Below, in pieces: positions 8,541-15,839 of a stretch of DNA of 64,000 nucleotides. Position 1 is the first letter of the stretch. Each line of letters begins with the position of its first letter. The DNA is from Aliishimia sp963678085 (GTDB lineage Bacteria; Pseudomonadota; Alphaproteobacteria; Rhodobacterales; Rhodobacteraceae). The position numbers and the translations under genes are program-made. Under the pieces are notes generated by a model. That model saw nothing but the letters and a program-made list of their open reading frames with translations. It searched no databases and was not told where the DNA came from. The DNA lies in assembly GCA_963678085.1 (NCBI GenBank), contig OY782680.1, positions 2,976,001 to 3,040,000 of the forward strand, read 5' to 3'.

Positions 8541-9005
8541 TTATTCCGCCGCAGGGGCCGATACTGTCAATGCGCCGCCCGCTTTTTCCACAGCCTCAAC
8601 CGCAGATTTGGACGCGCCTGTCACGGTAATGGTCAAAGCAGAGGTCACCTCGCCCTTGGCCAACACACGGATGCCATCAAGCTTGCGACGTACCAGACCG
8701 CTCTCAACCAGGCTATCTTCGGTGATCTCAGCCGCCAACTTGCCCGCATCAACAAATTTCTGGATCAGGCCAAGGTTTACAACGGCATAGGCTTTGCGGT
8801 TTGGCTTGTTGAAGCCGCGCTTTGGCAGACGTTGATAGAGCGGCATTTGCCCGCCTTCATAGCCCTTAATCGCAACACCCGAACGCGACTTTTGACCTTT
8901 GATACCACGACCAGCGGTTTTACCCTTGCCAGAGCCTGGACCACGGCCAATGCGCTTTTTGGAGCGGGCCGCGCCGGAATTGTCGCGCAACTCATGTAAT
9001 TTCAT
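8541..9005 (-). CDS. rplO: 50S ribosomal protein L15
   Basis: A 154-residue large-subunit protein identified by MKLHELRDN at the start, the basic glycine-rich stretch IGRGPGSGKGKTAGRGIKGQKSRSG, and GFNKPNRKAYAVVNL. The start at 9005 is used rather than 9053; GGAG lies a suitable distance upstream and the family begins MKLHEL. In this window it is separated from rpmD by two non-ribosomal genes and has its own promoter-like sequence upstream. Confidence 0.96.
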   Translation of the reverse strand: MKLHELRDNSGAARSKKRIGRGPGSGKGKTAGRGIKGQKSRSGVAIKGYEGGQMPLYQRLPKRGFNKPNRKAYAVVNLGLIQKFVDAGKLAAEITEDSLVESGLVRRKLDGIRVLAKGEVTSALTITVTGASKSAVEAVEKAGGALTVSAPAAE

Positions 9006-9104
9006 ATCGCTTCTCCTTTGCCGGATGTGACCCATGAAGCGAAAAGGGGCCAACCACGGCGTTTCTTGACTATTGTGAATCGGGCGCTCTCACGCCACTT
9101 GGCG

Positions 9105-9133
9105 CATATAGCGATCAAAGCCACATCTCGCAA
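9105..9133 (-). promoter_or_regulatory. Candidate promoter for rplO
   Basis: The minus strand has TTGCGA (9128-9133) and TATATG (9105-9110) with a 17-bp spacer, about 100 bp before the rplO start and just beyond the end of the preceding DUF2244 gene. It would let rplO be transcribed independently of the inserted genes. The match is good but untested. Confidence 0.5.
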
Positions 9134-9138
9134 TCATT

Positions 9139-9624
9139 TTATGCGCGCCGCAAAGCACGGGTGAGCTCGTCATAAAGCTCAATGCGTTCCTCTTCACTCA
9201 GGAACGCCCCGATCTCGACCTCTCTCGCCTCCCCCCGCAGCGTCACATAATGGGGCACCGGCCCGTCGCGCTCATATTTCAGCACGCTGGCCCAATAGCG
9301 ATTGCAGGACCAATCCTGCTGGCTACCATCCGGGTTTGTGCGCACGAGTTGAGCTTGATCGCTCGACAGCGTCAAAACTTCAGTAATTTGGCGTGACTGG
9401 AAATTTTTCTGCAAGGCAAAATAAAGCGCCCACACCGCCCCCAGCACAAATGGCAATAGCCCCCAAAGCAGCGCGGTGCCAATCAAAGCAAAGGTGGGAA
9501 TAAGAATTAGCGTGAACGCCCCAAGCACAACCGCCGCAAACCCTTTGGCCGGCAGGCTTTGATGGGGCCAGAGCGTGAGGGTCTGAACGGGCTCAGAGGC
9601 GGGTGTTGTCCATTTGTAGGGCAT
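9139..9624 (-). CDS. DUF2244 family membrane protein
   Basis: A 161-residue protein with LTLWPHQSLPAKGF near the N-terminus, two adjacent hydrophobic segments (about residues 30-75), and a soluble C-terminal part with YWASVLKYERDGPVPHYVTLRG. These match DUF2244 integral membrane proteins of alphaproteobacteria, whose function is unknown. The ATG at 9624 is preferred to an upstream TTG at 9672, because DUF2244 proteins start this way. It lies between ribosomal genes rpmD and rplO, an unusual place for this family. The preceding hypothetical gene ends about 45 bp upstream. Confidence 0.72.
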   Translation of the reverse strand: MPYKWTTPASEPVQTLTLWPHQSLPAKGFAAVVLGAFTLILIPTFALIGTALLWGLLPFVLGAVWALYFALQKNFQSRQITEVLTLSSDQAQLVRTNPDGSQQDWSCNRYWASVLKYERDGPVPHYVTLRGEAREVEIGAFLSEEERIELYDELTRALRRA

Positions 9625-9668
9625 AAGGAACTTTTTAGCGCTTATACGAAAAGAAGCAATAAACGTTA

Positions 9669-10229
9669 TCAATTGATCTTACATGACTGACGAAACTTGT
9701 TGTCCTCCTCTCTCGCGCCAAAATTCTGGACGATCCGAATGTGGCACTCCTCACGGTAGTTTTCAACAAGCCAATTTTGATCAACATAAACGTGATCTTT
9801 CCGAGAGATTGTGATTGGAAGTATATGCAATCGATAGCCGACCGACATTGCGTCTAAGTGCATCGTATCACTTCCTTCAAACTCAGCGACCATATCTACA
9901 TCTATCCCCAACACCTGCATGATCTCGTTGTCTCTGGCTGAGCCCAAGCCGTCCAGCAAAAACACGATGCGGTCCAACTCATCAACTGACGACACATCTT
10001 TTGGGGAAAACCTTGGGTCACGCGGGACAAGAGATCCATTATAGGTCAAGTCCTGGGATACGATTGCGCTGGCTTGAGAAAAATTAAACCCGACCGCTAG
10101 CCCAAATACTTCATCATGAAGAGCGCGCAGGTTGGGGAACTTAACCACGGCCATGCTCCAGGCAAAGGCCAAGCCAATGACCAGAACGTAAGCGCCTGTC
10201 ATCCAAAACCCAAATTTCAAAAGTTTCAT
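9669..10229 (-). CDS. Hypothetical membrane-anchored protein inserted in the spc operon
   Basis: The 186-residue protein has a single N-terminal hydrophobic segment (residues about 8-30), which could be a signal anchor, and a soluble remainder rich in aspartate and glutamate. I recognise no domain. The start at 10229 is supported by GGAGG about 6 bases upstream. It follows rpmD by only 65 bp, but a terminator-like hairpin lies between them. Its AT-richer codons and a less biased composition than the flanking ribosomal genes suggest an acquired gene. Confidence 0.65.
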   Translation of the reverse strand: MKLLKFGFWMTGAYVLVIGLAFAWSMAVVKFPNLRALHDEVFGLAVGFNFSQASAIVSQDLTYNGSLVPRDPRFSPKDVSSVDELDRIVFLLDGLGSARDNEIMQVLGIDVDMVAEFEGSDTMHLDAMSVGYRLHILPITISRKDHVYVDQNWLVENYREECHIRIVQNFGAREEDNKFRQSCKIN

Positions 10230-10246
10230 CTGTCCCTCCAAAGGAA

Positions 10247-10271
10247 AACGGCCCGCAATTTGCGAGCCGTT
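10247..10271 (-). terminator. Terminator-like hairpin after rpmD
   Basis: Arms AACGGC (10247-10252) and GCCGTT (10266-10271) are extended by CGC/GCG across one C/A mismatch. On the minus strand the hairpin is followed by TTTCC. It lies 24 bp beyond the rpmD stop and partly overlaps the leader of the inserted hypothetical gene, so it may separate the two transcriptionally. Confidence 0.55.
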
Positions 10272-10294
10272 CTTAACAGGTCACAGAGCGAAAC

Positions 10295-10483
10295 TCACTC
10301 TTTCTCTTCGATGATCTCCACTAGGTGGGGAATCTTGTTGACCATGCCGCGGATGGAAGGGGTATCTTCCAGCTCACGGGTGCGGTGCATTTTGTTCAGG
10401 CCGAGGCCGATCAGCGTTTGGCGCTGGATGGCGGGGCGGCGGATCGGGGAGCCGATCTGCTTGACTACAATGGTTTTCGCCAT
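10295..10483 (-). CDS. rpmD: 50S ribosomal protein L30
   Basis: A 62-residue large-subunit protein with the L30 core VVKQIGSPIRRPAIQRQTLIGLGLNKM and the following RTRELEDTPSIRGMVNKI. It is 3 bp downstream of rpsE, as in the canonical spc operon, and is followed by a hairpin rather than directly by rplO. Confidence 0.95.
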   Translation of the reverse strand: MAKTIVVKQIGSPIRRPAIQRQTLIGLGLNKMHRTRELEDTPSIRGMVNKIPHLVEIIEEKE

Positions 10484-10486
10484 GGG

Positions 10487-11050
10487 TTAAGCCTCCTCTT
10501 TGGCGGGCTCTTCCGCGCGTTTGGGCAGGATATCCGCCACTTTCTTGCCACGGCGCGCCGCGACAGAGCGTGGGGAGCTTTCTTTCTTCAGACCATCAAT
10601 GGTGGCGCGGATCATGTTATATGGGTTCGCGGAGCCGATGGATTTGGACACAACATCCTTAACACCGAGCATCTCAAACACCGCACGCATTGGACCACCG
10701 GCGATGATCCCGGTTCCTTCTGGCGCGGTGCGCATGACCACTTTACCAGCGCCGTGACGGCCTTCCATATCGTGGTGCAGCGTGCGGCCCTCGCGCAGAG
10801 GCACGCGGATCATTTGACGCTTGGCTTGCTCGGTTGCCTTGCGGATCGCCTCGGGCACCTCTTTCGCTTTACCCTTGCCAAAGCCTACGCGCCCCTTTTG
10901 GTCACCGACAACAACAAGCGCGGCGAAACCGAAGTTCTTACCACCCTTGGTCGTTTTGGAAACACGGTTGATCGCCACCAAACGGTCGGCAAATTCTGGT
11001 GCCTCTTCCTCGCGATTGCGGCGCGGACGGCGGTTTTCACGTTCTGCCAT
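10487..11050 (-). CDS. rpsE: 30S ribosomal protein S5
   Basis: The 187-residue small-subunit protein involved in decoding fidelity. The double-stranded RNA-binding part (FADRLVAINRVSKTTKGGKNFGFAALVVVGDQKGRVGFGKGKA) and the C-terminal GGPMRAVFEMLGVKDVVSKSIGSANPYNMIRATIDGL are clear. A 110-bp spacer separates it from rplR, longer than the other gaps in this block; no convincing promoter was found there. Confidence 0.97.
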   Translation of the reverse strand: MAERENRRPRRNREEEAPEFADRLVAINRVSKTTKGGKNFGFAALVVVGDQKGRVGFGKGKAKEVPEAIRKATEQAKRQMIRVPLREGRTLHHDMEGRHGAGKVVMRTAPEGTGIIAGGPMRAVFEMLGVKDVVSKSIGSANPYNMIRATIDGLKKESSPRSVAARRGKKVADILPKRAEEPAKEEA

Positions 11051-11160
11051 ATGGCATTCCTTTATCTTGCGGCGATCCCGTGTCGCCTGGATGTGTCAAC
11101 CTCAGTGACTCGAAACAAGCCCCAGGTCATCGGGGAGGCATTGCTACCCCCCACACGAGT

Positions 11161-11520
11161 TTAGATTTTCAAGCCGCCTTCACGGGCCGCATCAGCCAGC
11201 GCTTTGATCTTACCGTGAAAGAGGAAGCCCCCACGATCAAAATACGCTTCTTCAATGCCCGCTTTCTTAGCACGCTCCGCAATCGCTGCGCCGACCTTGG
11301 CGGCCGCCTCAACATTGTTTTTGCCAACCACGCCAAGGTCTTGCTCCATCGAAGACGCGGCGGCGAGTGTGACGCCCTGCACATCGTCGATCAACTGAAC
11401 GCTGATATTCTTGTTGGAGCGATGCACGGACAGGCGCACGCGGCCTGCATTGACTTTGCGAAGTTTGTTCCGGACGCGCTGGCGGCGCTTGAGGAACAGG
11501 GTCCGTTTGCTGTTTGCCAT
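11161..11520 (-). CDS. rplR: 50S ribosomal protein L18
   Basis: A 119-residue 5S-rRNA-binding protein with the family pattern RRQRVRNKLRKV, RLSVHRSNKNISVQLIDD and a C-terminal AYFDRGGFLFHGKIKALADAAREGGLKI. Length is normal. It is 11 bp downstream of rplF. Confidence 0.96.
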   Translation of the reverse strand: MANSKRTLFLKRRQRVRNKLRKVNAGRVRLSVHRSNKNISVQLIDDVQGVTLAAASSMEQDLGVVGKNNVEAAAKVGAAIAERAKKAGIEEAYFDRGGFLFHGKIKALADAAREGGLKI

Positions 11521-11531
11521 CTGTTTCGTCC

Positions 11532-12065
11532 TTACTTCTTCTTGCCTTCTTTGCGGAAGACAAATTCACCTTTGTAACGAATACCTTTGCCCTTATAAGG
11601 CTCTGGTTTACGCCACTGGCGAATATTGGCTGCCACTTGACCAACAAGCTGCTGGTCGATGCCCTCAATCACGATCTCTGTCGGCTTGGGCGCGGTTACG
11701 GTGACACCTTCGGGCGCAACGTAATCAACATCATGAGACAGGCCAAGATTGAGCTTCAGCGTGTTGCCCTGCATTTGCGCACGATAACCAACACCCTGGA
11801 TCTCAAGCTCTTTCTTGAAACCGTTGGTGACGCCGACCACACAGTTTTGGACCTGTGTGCGTGACATACCCCATTGCTGGCGGGCACGCTTGGACATCCC
11901 GCGCGGAGATACCATGACCTGGTTATCCTCCACGCTCAGGCTAACATCATCCGTCGCTGTGAAGCTACGCGTACCCTTGGGGCCTTTCACTTCGATGGTT
12001 TGGCCGCTCACAGAGGCAGAAACCCCTCCGGGCAGCTCTACTGGTTTTTTCCCAATACGAGACAT
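11532..12065 (-). CDS. rplF: 50S ribosomal protein L6
   Basis: A 177-residue two-domain protein near the GTPase-associated centre. MSRIGKKPVELPGGV at the start and the C-terminal signature PEPYKGKGIRYKGEFVFRKEGKKK are diagnostic. It follows rpsH by 12 bp. Confidence 0.97.
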   Translation of the reverse strand: MSRIGKKPVELPGGVSASVSGQTIEVKGPKGTRSFTATDDVSLSVEDNQVMVSPRGMSKRARQQWGMSRTQVQNCVVGVTNGFKKELEIQGVGYRAQMQGNTLKLNLGLSHDVDYVAPEGVTVTAPKPTEIVIEGIDQQLVGQVAANIRQWRKPEPYKGKGIRYKGEFVFRKEGKKK

Positions 12066-12077
12066 CTATCAGCCTCC

Positions 12078-12470
12078 TTAGAAGACGGTGCAAAGCACTT
12101 CGCCGCCAACATTCTGGCTCCGTGCATTTGCATCCGACATAACGCCCTTAGAGGTGGAAACGATGGACACGCCCAGACCCTGACGGACCTGCGGGATATC
12201 GTTCACGCTCATATATACACGACGACCGGGCTTAGAAACGCGCTTGAGTTCGCGGATTACTGGCTCGCCTTCGTAGTATTTCAGGCTGATTTCAATGGTA
12301 GGATGACCACGGCCATCCTGGGATTGTTCATAACCGCGAATGTAACCTTCGTCGGCCATCACATCGAGCACACGCGCGCGCAGCTTGGATGCGGGCGTTG
12401 TCACAGTGGACTTGCCGCGCATTTGGCTGTTGCGGATCCGCGTGAGCATATCACCGATAGGATCGTTCAT
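12078..12470 (-). CDS. rpsH: 30S ribosomal protein S8
   Basis: The 130-residue central-domain protein of the small subunit. MNDPIGDMLTRIRNSQMRGK and the C-terminal GVSIVSTSKGVMSDANARSQNVGGEVLCTVF identify it. In E. coli S8 represses spc-operon translation at the rplE region; no equivalent site was identified here. Confidence 0.97.
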   Translation of the reverse strand: MNDPIGDMLTRIRNSQMRGKSTVTTPASKLRARVLDVMADEGYIRGYEQSQDGRGHPTIEISLKYYEGEPVIRELKRVSKPGRRVYMSVNDIPQVRQGLGVSIVSTSKGVMSDANARSQNVGGEVLCTVF

Positions 12471-12482
12471 AAGTTTCTCTCC

Positions 12483-12788
12483 TTACCAGCTTGACTTGAC
12501 CATGCCGGGGATCTGGCCGTTTGAGCCCAGTTCCCGCAGAGCGATCCGAGACACCTTAAGCTTGCGATAATACGCATGCGGGCGACCCGTGAGCTGGCAG
12601 CGATTGTGAAGACGGGTTGCCGAGCTATTACGCGGCAGCTTTGCAAGTTTGAGGGAGGCGCGGAAACGCTCTTCCATCGGCTTGCTCTCGTCATTGATGA
12701 TTTCTTTCAAAGCGGCGCGCTTGGCGGCATATTTCTCCACCAACTTTTGGCGCTTCACTTCGCGGGCGACCATGGATTTTTTAGCCAT
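12483..12788 (-). CDS. rpsN: 30S ribosomal protein S14
   Basis: A 101-residue S14 of the long, zinc-free type: the C-X2-C zinc motifs of the short form are absent, and the sequence NSSATRLHNRCQLTGRPHAYYRKLKVSRIALRE is typical of the long form. It lies between rplE and rpsH. Confidence 0.97.
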   Translation of the reverse strand: MAKKSMVAREVKRQKLVEKYAAKRAALKEIINDESKPMEERFRASLKLAKLPRNSSATRLHNRCQLTGRPHAYYRKLKVSRIALRELGSNGQIPGMVKSSW

Positions 12789-12801
12789 CTGTCTAAGCTC
12801 C

Positions 12802-13362
12802 TTACGATGTGAATGGCATGTTGAATTGCTTCAACAGGCTTTTGGCCTCTGCGTCTGTCGGCGCAGTGGTGGTGATAATAATGTCCATGCCCCAAACCTC
12901 GTCAACTTTATCAAAGTCAATCTCGGGGAAGACGATATGCTCTTTCATGCCCATGGCAAAATTGCCGCGACCATCAAAGCTTGGCTTCACACCGCGAAAG
13001 TCCCGCACGCGTGGCAGAGCAATGGTGATCAGGCGGTCCAGGAATTCATACATGCGATCGCCGCGCAGGGTCACTTTCGCGCCCAAGGTCATGTCTTCAC
13101 GAACCCGGAAACCCGCGATGGATTTCTTGGCCTTTGTCGCCATCGCTTTTTGACCAGCAATCGCCGTGAGATCCTCAACAGCTGCTTTGCCCTTCTTACT
13201 GTCTTTCACAGCCTCAGCGCCGCAACCAATATTCAGAACAATCTTGTCCAAACGTGGGATCTGCATGTCGTTCTTATAGCCGAACTCTTCTTTCATCGCG
13301 GCCCGAATGGTGGATTTATAAAGATCCTTCAGGCGCGGGGAGTAGTTTGCCGTATCAAGCAT
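12802..13362 (-). CDS. rplE: 50S ribosomal protein L5
   Basis: The 186-residue 5S-rRNA-binding protein at the central protuberance. Recognisable parts are MQIPRLDKIVLNIGCGAEAV, KKSIAGFRVREDMTLGAKVTLRG and LPRVRDFRGVKPSFDGRGNFAMGMKEH. Its start overlaps the end of rplX by 8 bases, which points to coupled translation. Confidence 0.97.
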   Translation of the reverse strand: MLDTANYSPRLKDLYKSTIRAAMKEEFGYKNDMQIPRLDKIVLNIGCGAEAVKDSKKGKAAVEDLTAIAGQKAMATKAKKSIAGFRVREDMTLGAKVTLRGDRMYEFLDRLITIALPRVRDFRGVKPSFDGRGNFAMGMKEHIVFPEIDFDKVDEVWGMDIIITTTAPTDAEAKSLLKQFNMPFTS

Positions 13363-13666
13363 CGATCACATCCCCTGTTGTCTTGGCGAAACGCACTTTC
13401 TTGCCGTCTTCCATGCGGAAGCCTACACGCGTCGCTTTGCCATTTGCATCAAGATAAGCTAGGTTGCTCAGCTCAATTGGCATCGCCTTTGGCAAGCGGC
13501 CACCTTGGCTGGTTTGGGTCTGGCGTGTGGCGCGGATTGCAATATTGATGCCATCCACGATTGCTTTGCCGGCCTTTGGGTCAACTGAGGTGATTGTGCC
13601 CTCTTTGCCCTTATCCTTGCCCGCAAGCACGACGACCTTGTCGCCTTTTTTCAGTTTTGCCGCCAT
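13355..13666 (-). CDS. rplX: 50S ribosomal protein L24
   Basis: A 103-residue assembly-initiator protein with the KOW motif KKGDKVVVLAGKDKGKEGTI near the N-terminus and GGRLPKAMPIELSNLAYLDANGKATRVGFR later. It begins 1 bp after rplN ends. Confidence 0.96.
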   Translation of the reverse strand: MAAKLKKGDKVVVLAGKDKGKEGTITSVDPKAGKAIVDGINIAIRATRQTQTSQGGRLPKAMPIELSNLAYLDANGKATRVGFRMEDGKKVRFAKTTGDVIDA

Positions 13667-13667
13667 A

Positions 13668-14036
13668 TCAGAGCACCTCCGGCGCCAGGGAGACGATCTT
13701 CATCATGCCCTTTGCGCGCAGCTCACGCACAACGGGGCCAAAGATACGTGTGCCCACAGGCTCGCCATTATTGTTGAGGATCACAGCAGCGTTGCTATCA
13801 AAGCGGATCGCTGTTCCATCTTCGCGGCGCACTTCTTTGGCGGTCCGCACAACGACAGCTTTACGCACATCGCCCTTTTTCACACGGCCGCGCGGTATGG
13901 CTTCCTTGACCGAGACGACGATAATGTCGCCGACGGACGCATATTTGCGCTTGGAACCACCCAGGACCTTGATGCACTGAACTCGGCGCGCGCCAGAGTT
14001 ATCAGCGACATCCAGATTGGTCTGCATCTGGATCAT
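13668..14036 (-). CDS. rplN: 50S ribosomal protein L14
   Basis: A 122-residue large-subunit protein: MIQMQTNLDVADNSGARRVQCIKVLGGS at the start and RANGMMKIVSLAPEVL-type C-terminus (here RAKGMMKIVSLAPEVL). Length is exact for the family. Confidence 0.97.
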   Translation of the reverse strand: MIQMQTNLDVADNSGARRVQCIKVLGGSKRKYASVGDIIVVSVKEAIPRGRVKKGDVRKAVVVRTAKEVRREDGTAIRFDSNAAVILNNNGEPVGTRIFGPVVRELRAKGMMKIVSLAPEVL

Positions 14037-14105
14037 ATGGTTTCTCCTGACCTGTGGGGGCTGGTCTTGTTATCTCCCCCAGGGTTTCACTGACGAGGAG
14101 AGCTC

Positions 14106-14342
14106 TTAGGCCTCAGCCTTATAGAGCTCCCAACGTTTGGTTTTGGACTTTGGCGCACATTCGATGATGCGAACGCTTTGGCCCACTGTGCACTCGTTGT
14201 TTTCGTCGTGCGCACGGTATTTCTTGGATTTACGGATCGTCTTTTGCAGAACGGGGTGCTTAAAGCGACGCTCAACAGAAACGGTGATGGTTTGGGCATT
14301 TGCGTCGGAGGTCACGACGCCTTGCAAGATACGCTTGGGCAT
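14106..14342 (-). CDS. rpsQ: 30S ribosomal protein S17
   Basis: A 78-residue OB-fold protein: MPKRILQGVVTSDANAQTITVSVERRFKHPVLQK, then the signature VGQSVRIIECAPKSKTKRWELY. It is 12 bp downstream of rpmC. Confidence 0.96.
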   Translation of the reverse strand: MPKRILQGVVTSDANAQTITVSVERRFKHPVLQKTIRKSKKYRAHDENNECTVGQSVRIIECAPKSKTKRWELYKAEA

Positions 14343-14354
14343 AGGTGTCTCTCC

Positions 14355-14555
14355 TTATTCCGCAGCCGCTTTGGCTTTTTCGTTCAAAATTGTTTTAACA
14401 CGCGCGGTATCGCGGCGCACCTGGCGCATACGGGCCGTGTTTTCCAAAACCAGATTGGCCTGCTGAAAGCGCAGGTTGAACGATTCTTTCTTGAGATTGG
14501 CCAGCTCCTCGCGAAGCTGATCCGGCGTTTTTTCACGCAAGTCTTGGGCGTTCAT
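14355..14555 (-). CDS. rpmC: 50S ribosomal protein L29
   Basis: A 66-residue coiled-coil protein at the tunnel exit: MNAQDLREKTPDQLREEL, NLRFQQANLVLENTARMRQVRRDTARVKTIL. The start at 14555 has AGGAAA at proper spacing. In-frame ATGs at 14561 and 14576 are also possible; the latter overlaps the stop of a short upstream ORF (TGATG) and would add seven residues. In the S10 operon rpmC normally follows rplP directly; here an opposite-strand gene and a terminator intervene, so a local promoter is needed. Confidence 0.93.
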   Translation of the reverse strand: MNAQDLREKTPDQLREELANLKKESFNLRFQQANLVLENTARMRQVRRDTARVKTILNEKAKAAAE

Positions 14556-14575
14556 CGCCATTTTCCTTTTCGACA

Positions 14576-14635
14576 TCACTGGCAGGCCCCATTTGCGCGC
14601 AGGCGCAGGGTCACCGTGATTCCAGTGGAGTTCAT
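14576..14635 (-). CDS. Possible 19-codon leader peptide upstream of rpmC
   Basis: An ATG at 14635 with GGGAG about 9 bases upstream opens a 19-codon frame whose TGA overlaps an ATG at 14576 (TGATG) in the rpmC frame. This looks like a leader that could feed ribosomes into rpmC after the operon was split. There is no conservation data, so it may be chance. Confidence 0.25.
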   Translation of the reverse strand: MNSTGITVTLRLRANGACQ

Positions 14636-14646
14636 GATGAGCGCTC

Positions 14647-14675
14647 CCTTTAGGCCGATGCTGCGCACAAAGCAA
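14647..14675 (-). promoter_or_regulatory. Candidate promoter for rpmC and downstream ribosomal genes
   Basis: The minus strand has TTGCTT (14670-14675) and TAAAGG (14647-14652) with a 17-bp spacer, between the divergent rpmC and oxygenase starts. Some promoter is required here, because a terminator follows rplP. The -10 match is poor, so the exact position is uncertain. Confidence 0.35.
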
Positions 14676-14727
14676 GTCTTTTGTGAGGGGTTTGCCTAGA
14701 GGATCCGCTGCGCTTATAGGGGGGGCT

Positions 14728-15336
14728 ATGACACAGATCCGTTCCCTTTTCACCACCCGCCTGTACCAATCCGCGATCTCGCATGTGGATTATGATGAAC
14801 TTGAAGCCTCATGCTACGCCATTGCCGAAGATGATGAGGCTGGGCAGAATTGGTGTGAGAGCGAAGGCTATCCAGGCTATACGTCTTATGCCTCCCTGAC
14901 CGACCTGCCCTGGCGCTTTCCGGTCTTTGCGGATTTGGTCAAGCAGCTCGATGCGCATGTGGCGGCTTTTGCCAAGGATCTGGAATGGGATCTGGATGCG
15001 CGCCCGATTGAGCTAGAGGATATTTGGATCAACATCCTACCCGAAGGCGGCCTGCACACCTCACACCTGCACCCGCATTCCGTGATCTCTGGCACCACCT
15101 ATGTCGCCATGCCCGAAGGTGCGTCGGCCCTGAAAATCGAAGATCCCCGCTCGGGCCGGATGATGGCCGCGCCCCCGCGCTGCAAGGATGCCCGCGAAGA
15201 GCTACAGCCGTTTATCTATGTGAAACCAAGCGTTGGCGATGTGCTGCTCTGGGAAAGCTGGCTGCGCCATGAGGTGCCAATGAACATGTCCGAAGATGAA
15301 CGCATTTCGGTGAGTTTTAACTATAAGTGGGCATAG
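14728..15336 (+). CDS. Putative 2OG-Fe(II) oxygenase (TIGR02466-like)
   Basis: A 202-residue protein resembling the TIGR02466 family of putative 2-oxoglutarate/Fe(II)-dependent oxygenases. A histidine cluster, H110, H113, H115 and H117, lies in GGLHTSHLHPHSVISGTTYV. A distal histidine, H181, occurs in LRHEVPMN, and R192 in ERISVSFNY would bind the 2-oxoglutarate carboxylate. The substrate is unknown. The start at 14728 has a purine-rich ribosome binding site (AGGGGGG). The gene lies on the plus strand between rplP and rpmC, opposing all surrounding ribosomal genes. Some enzymes of this fold hydroxylate ribosomal proteins, so the location is suggestive, but no function should be assumed. Confidence 0.8.
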   Translation: MTQIRSLFTTRLYQSAISHVDYDELEASCYAIAEDDEAGQNWCESEGYPGYTSYASLTDLPWRFPVFADLVKQLDAHVAAFAKDLEWDLDARPIELEDIWINILPEGGLHTSHLHPHSVISGTTYVAMPEGASALKIEDPRSGRMMAAPPRCKDAREELQPFIYVKPSVGDVLLWESWLRHEVPMNMSEDERISVSFNYKWA

Positions 15337-15361
15337 CTTCGGAAAGCAGGCAGCAAAAAGA

Positions 15362-15389
15362 AAACCCCGCCGAGTAACCAGCGGGGTTT
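15362..15389. terminator. Bidirectional terminator between the oxygenase gene and rplP
   Basis: The arms AAACCCCGC (15362-15370) and GCGGGGTTT (15381-15389) flank a 10-base loop. On the minus strand it is followed by TTTTCTTTTT, a strong context for ending the rpsJ/rplB-side transcript after rplP. On plus it follows the oxygenase stop by 25 bp with a weaker T-tract. Confidence 0.78.
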
Positions 15390-15413
15390 CTCAATCTTAT
15401 CTGATGCGCTGGC

Positions 15414-15827
15414 TTACCAGTCTTCGCGGACCACCACACGGGTTTTGATTGGCAATTTCATCGCAGCAAGGCGCAGGGCCTCGCGGGCGATGTCCTCTGC
15501 AACACCGTCGATCTCGAACATCACGCGGCCAGGCTTTACCTTGGCTGCCCAACGATCCACGGAGCCTTTACCTTTACCCATCCGAACCTCGATAGGCTTG
15601 GCGGTGATTGGTGTGTCTGGGAAGATCCGAATCCACACGCGGCCCTGACGTTTCATCTGACGTGTCATGGCGCGACGTGCGGCTTCGATTTGGCGCGCTG
15701 TCACCCGCTCGGGTTCCAGAGCTTTCAGACCGTAGCTGCCAAAGTTCAAATCAGAGCCGCCTTTGGCTTTGCCCTTGATCGAGCCCTTGTGCATTTTACG
15801 GAATTTTGTGCGTTTTGGCTGAAGCAT
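15414..15827 (-). CDS. rplP: 50S ribosomal protein L16
   Basis: A 137-residue protein near the A site and peptidyl transferase centre: MLQPKRTKFRKMHKG, GSDLNFGSYGLKALEPERVTARQIEAARRAMTR, and VKPGRVMFEIDGV. It is followed on its strand by a strong terminator rather than by rpmC. Confidence 0.97.
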   Translation of the reverse strand: MLQPKRTKFRKMHKGSIKGKAKGGSDLNFGSYGLKALEPERVTARQIEAARRAMTRQMKRQGRVWIRIFPDTPITAKPIEVRMGKGKGSVDRWAAKVKPGRVMFEIDGVAEDIAREALRLAAMKLPIKTRVVVREDW

Positions 15828-15839
15828 GTCCAGTCCTCC

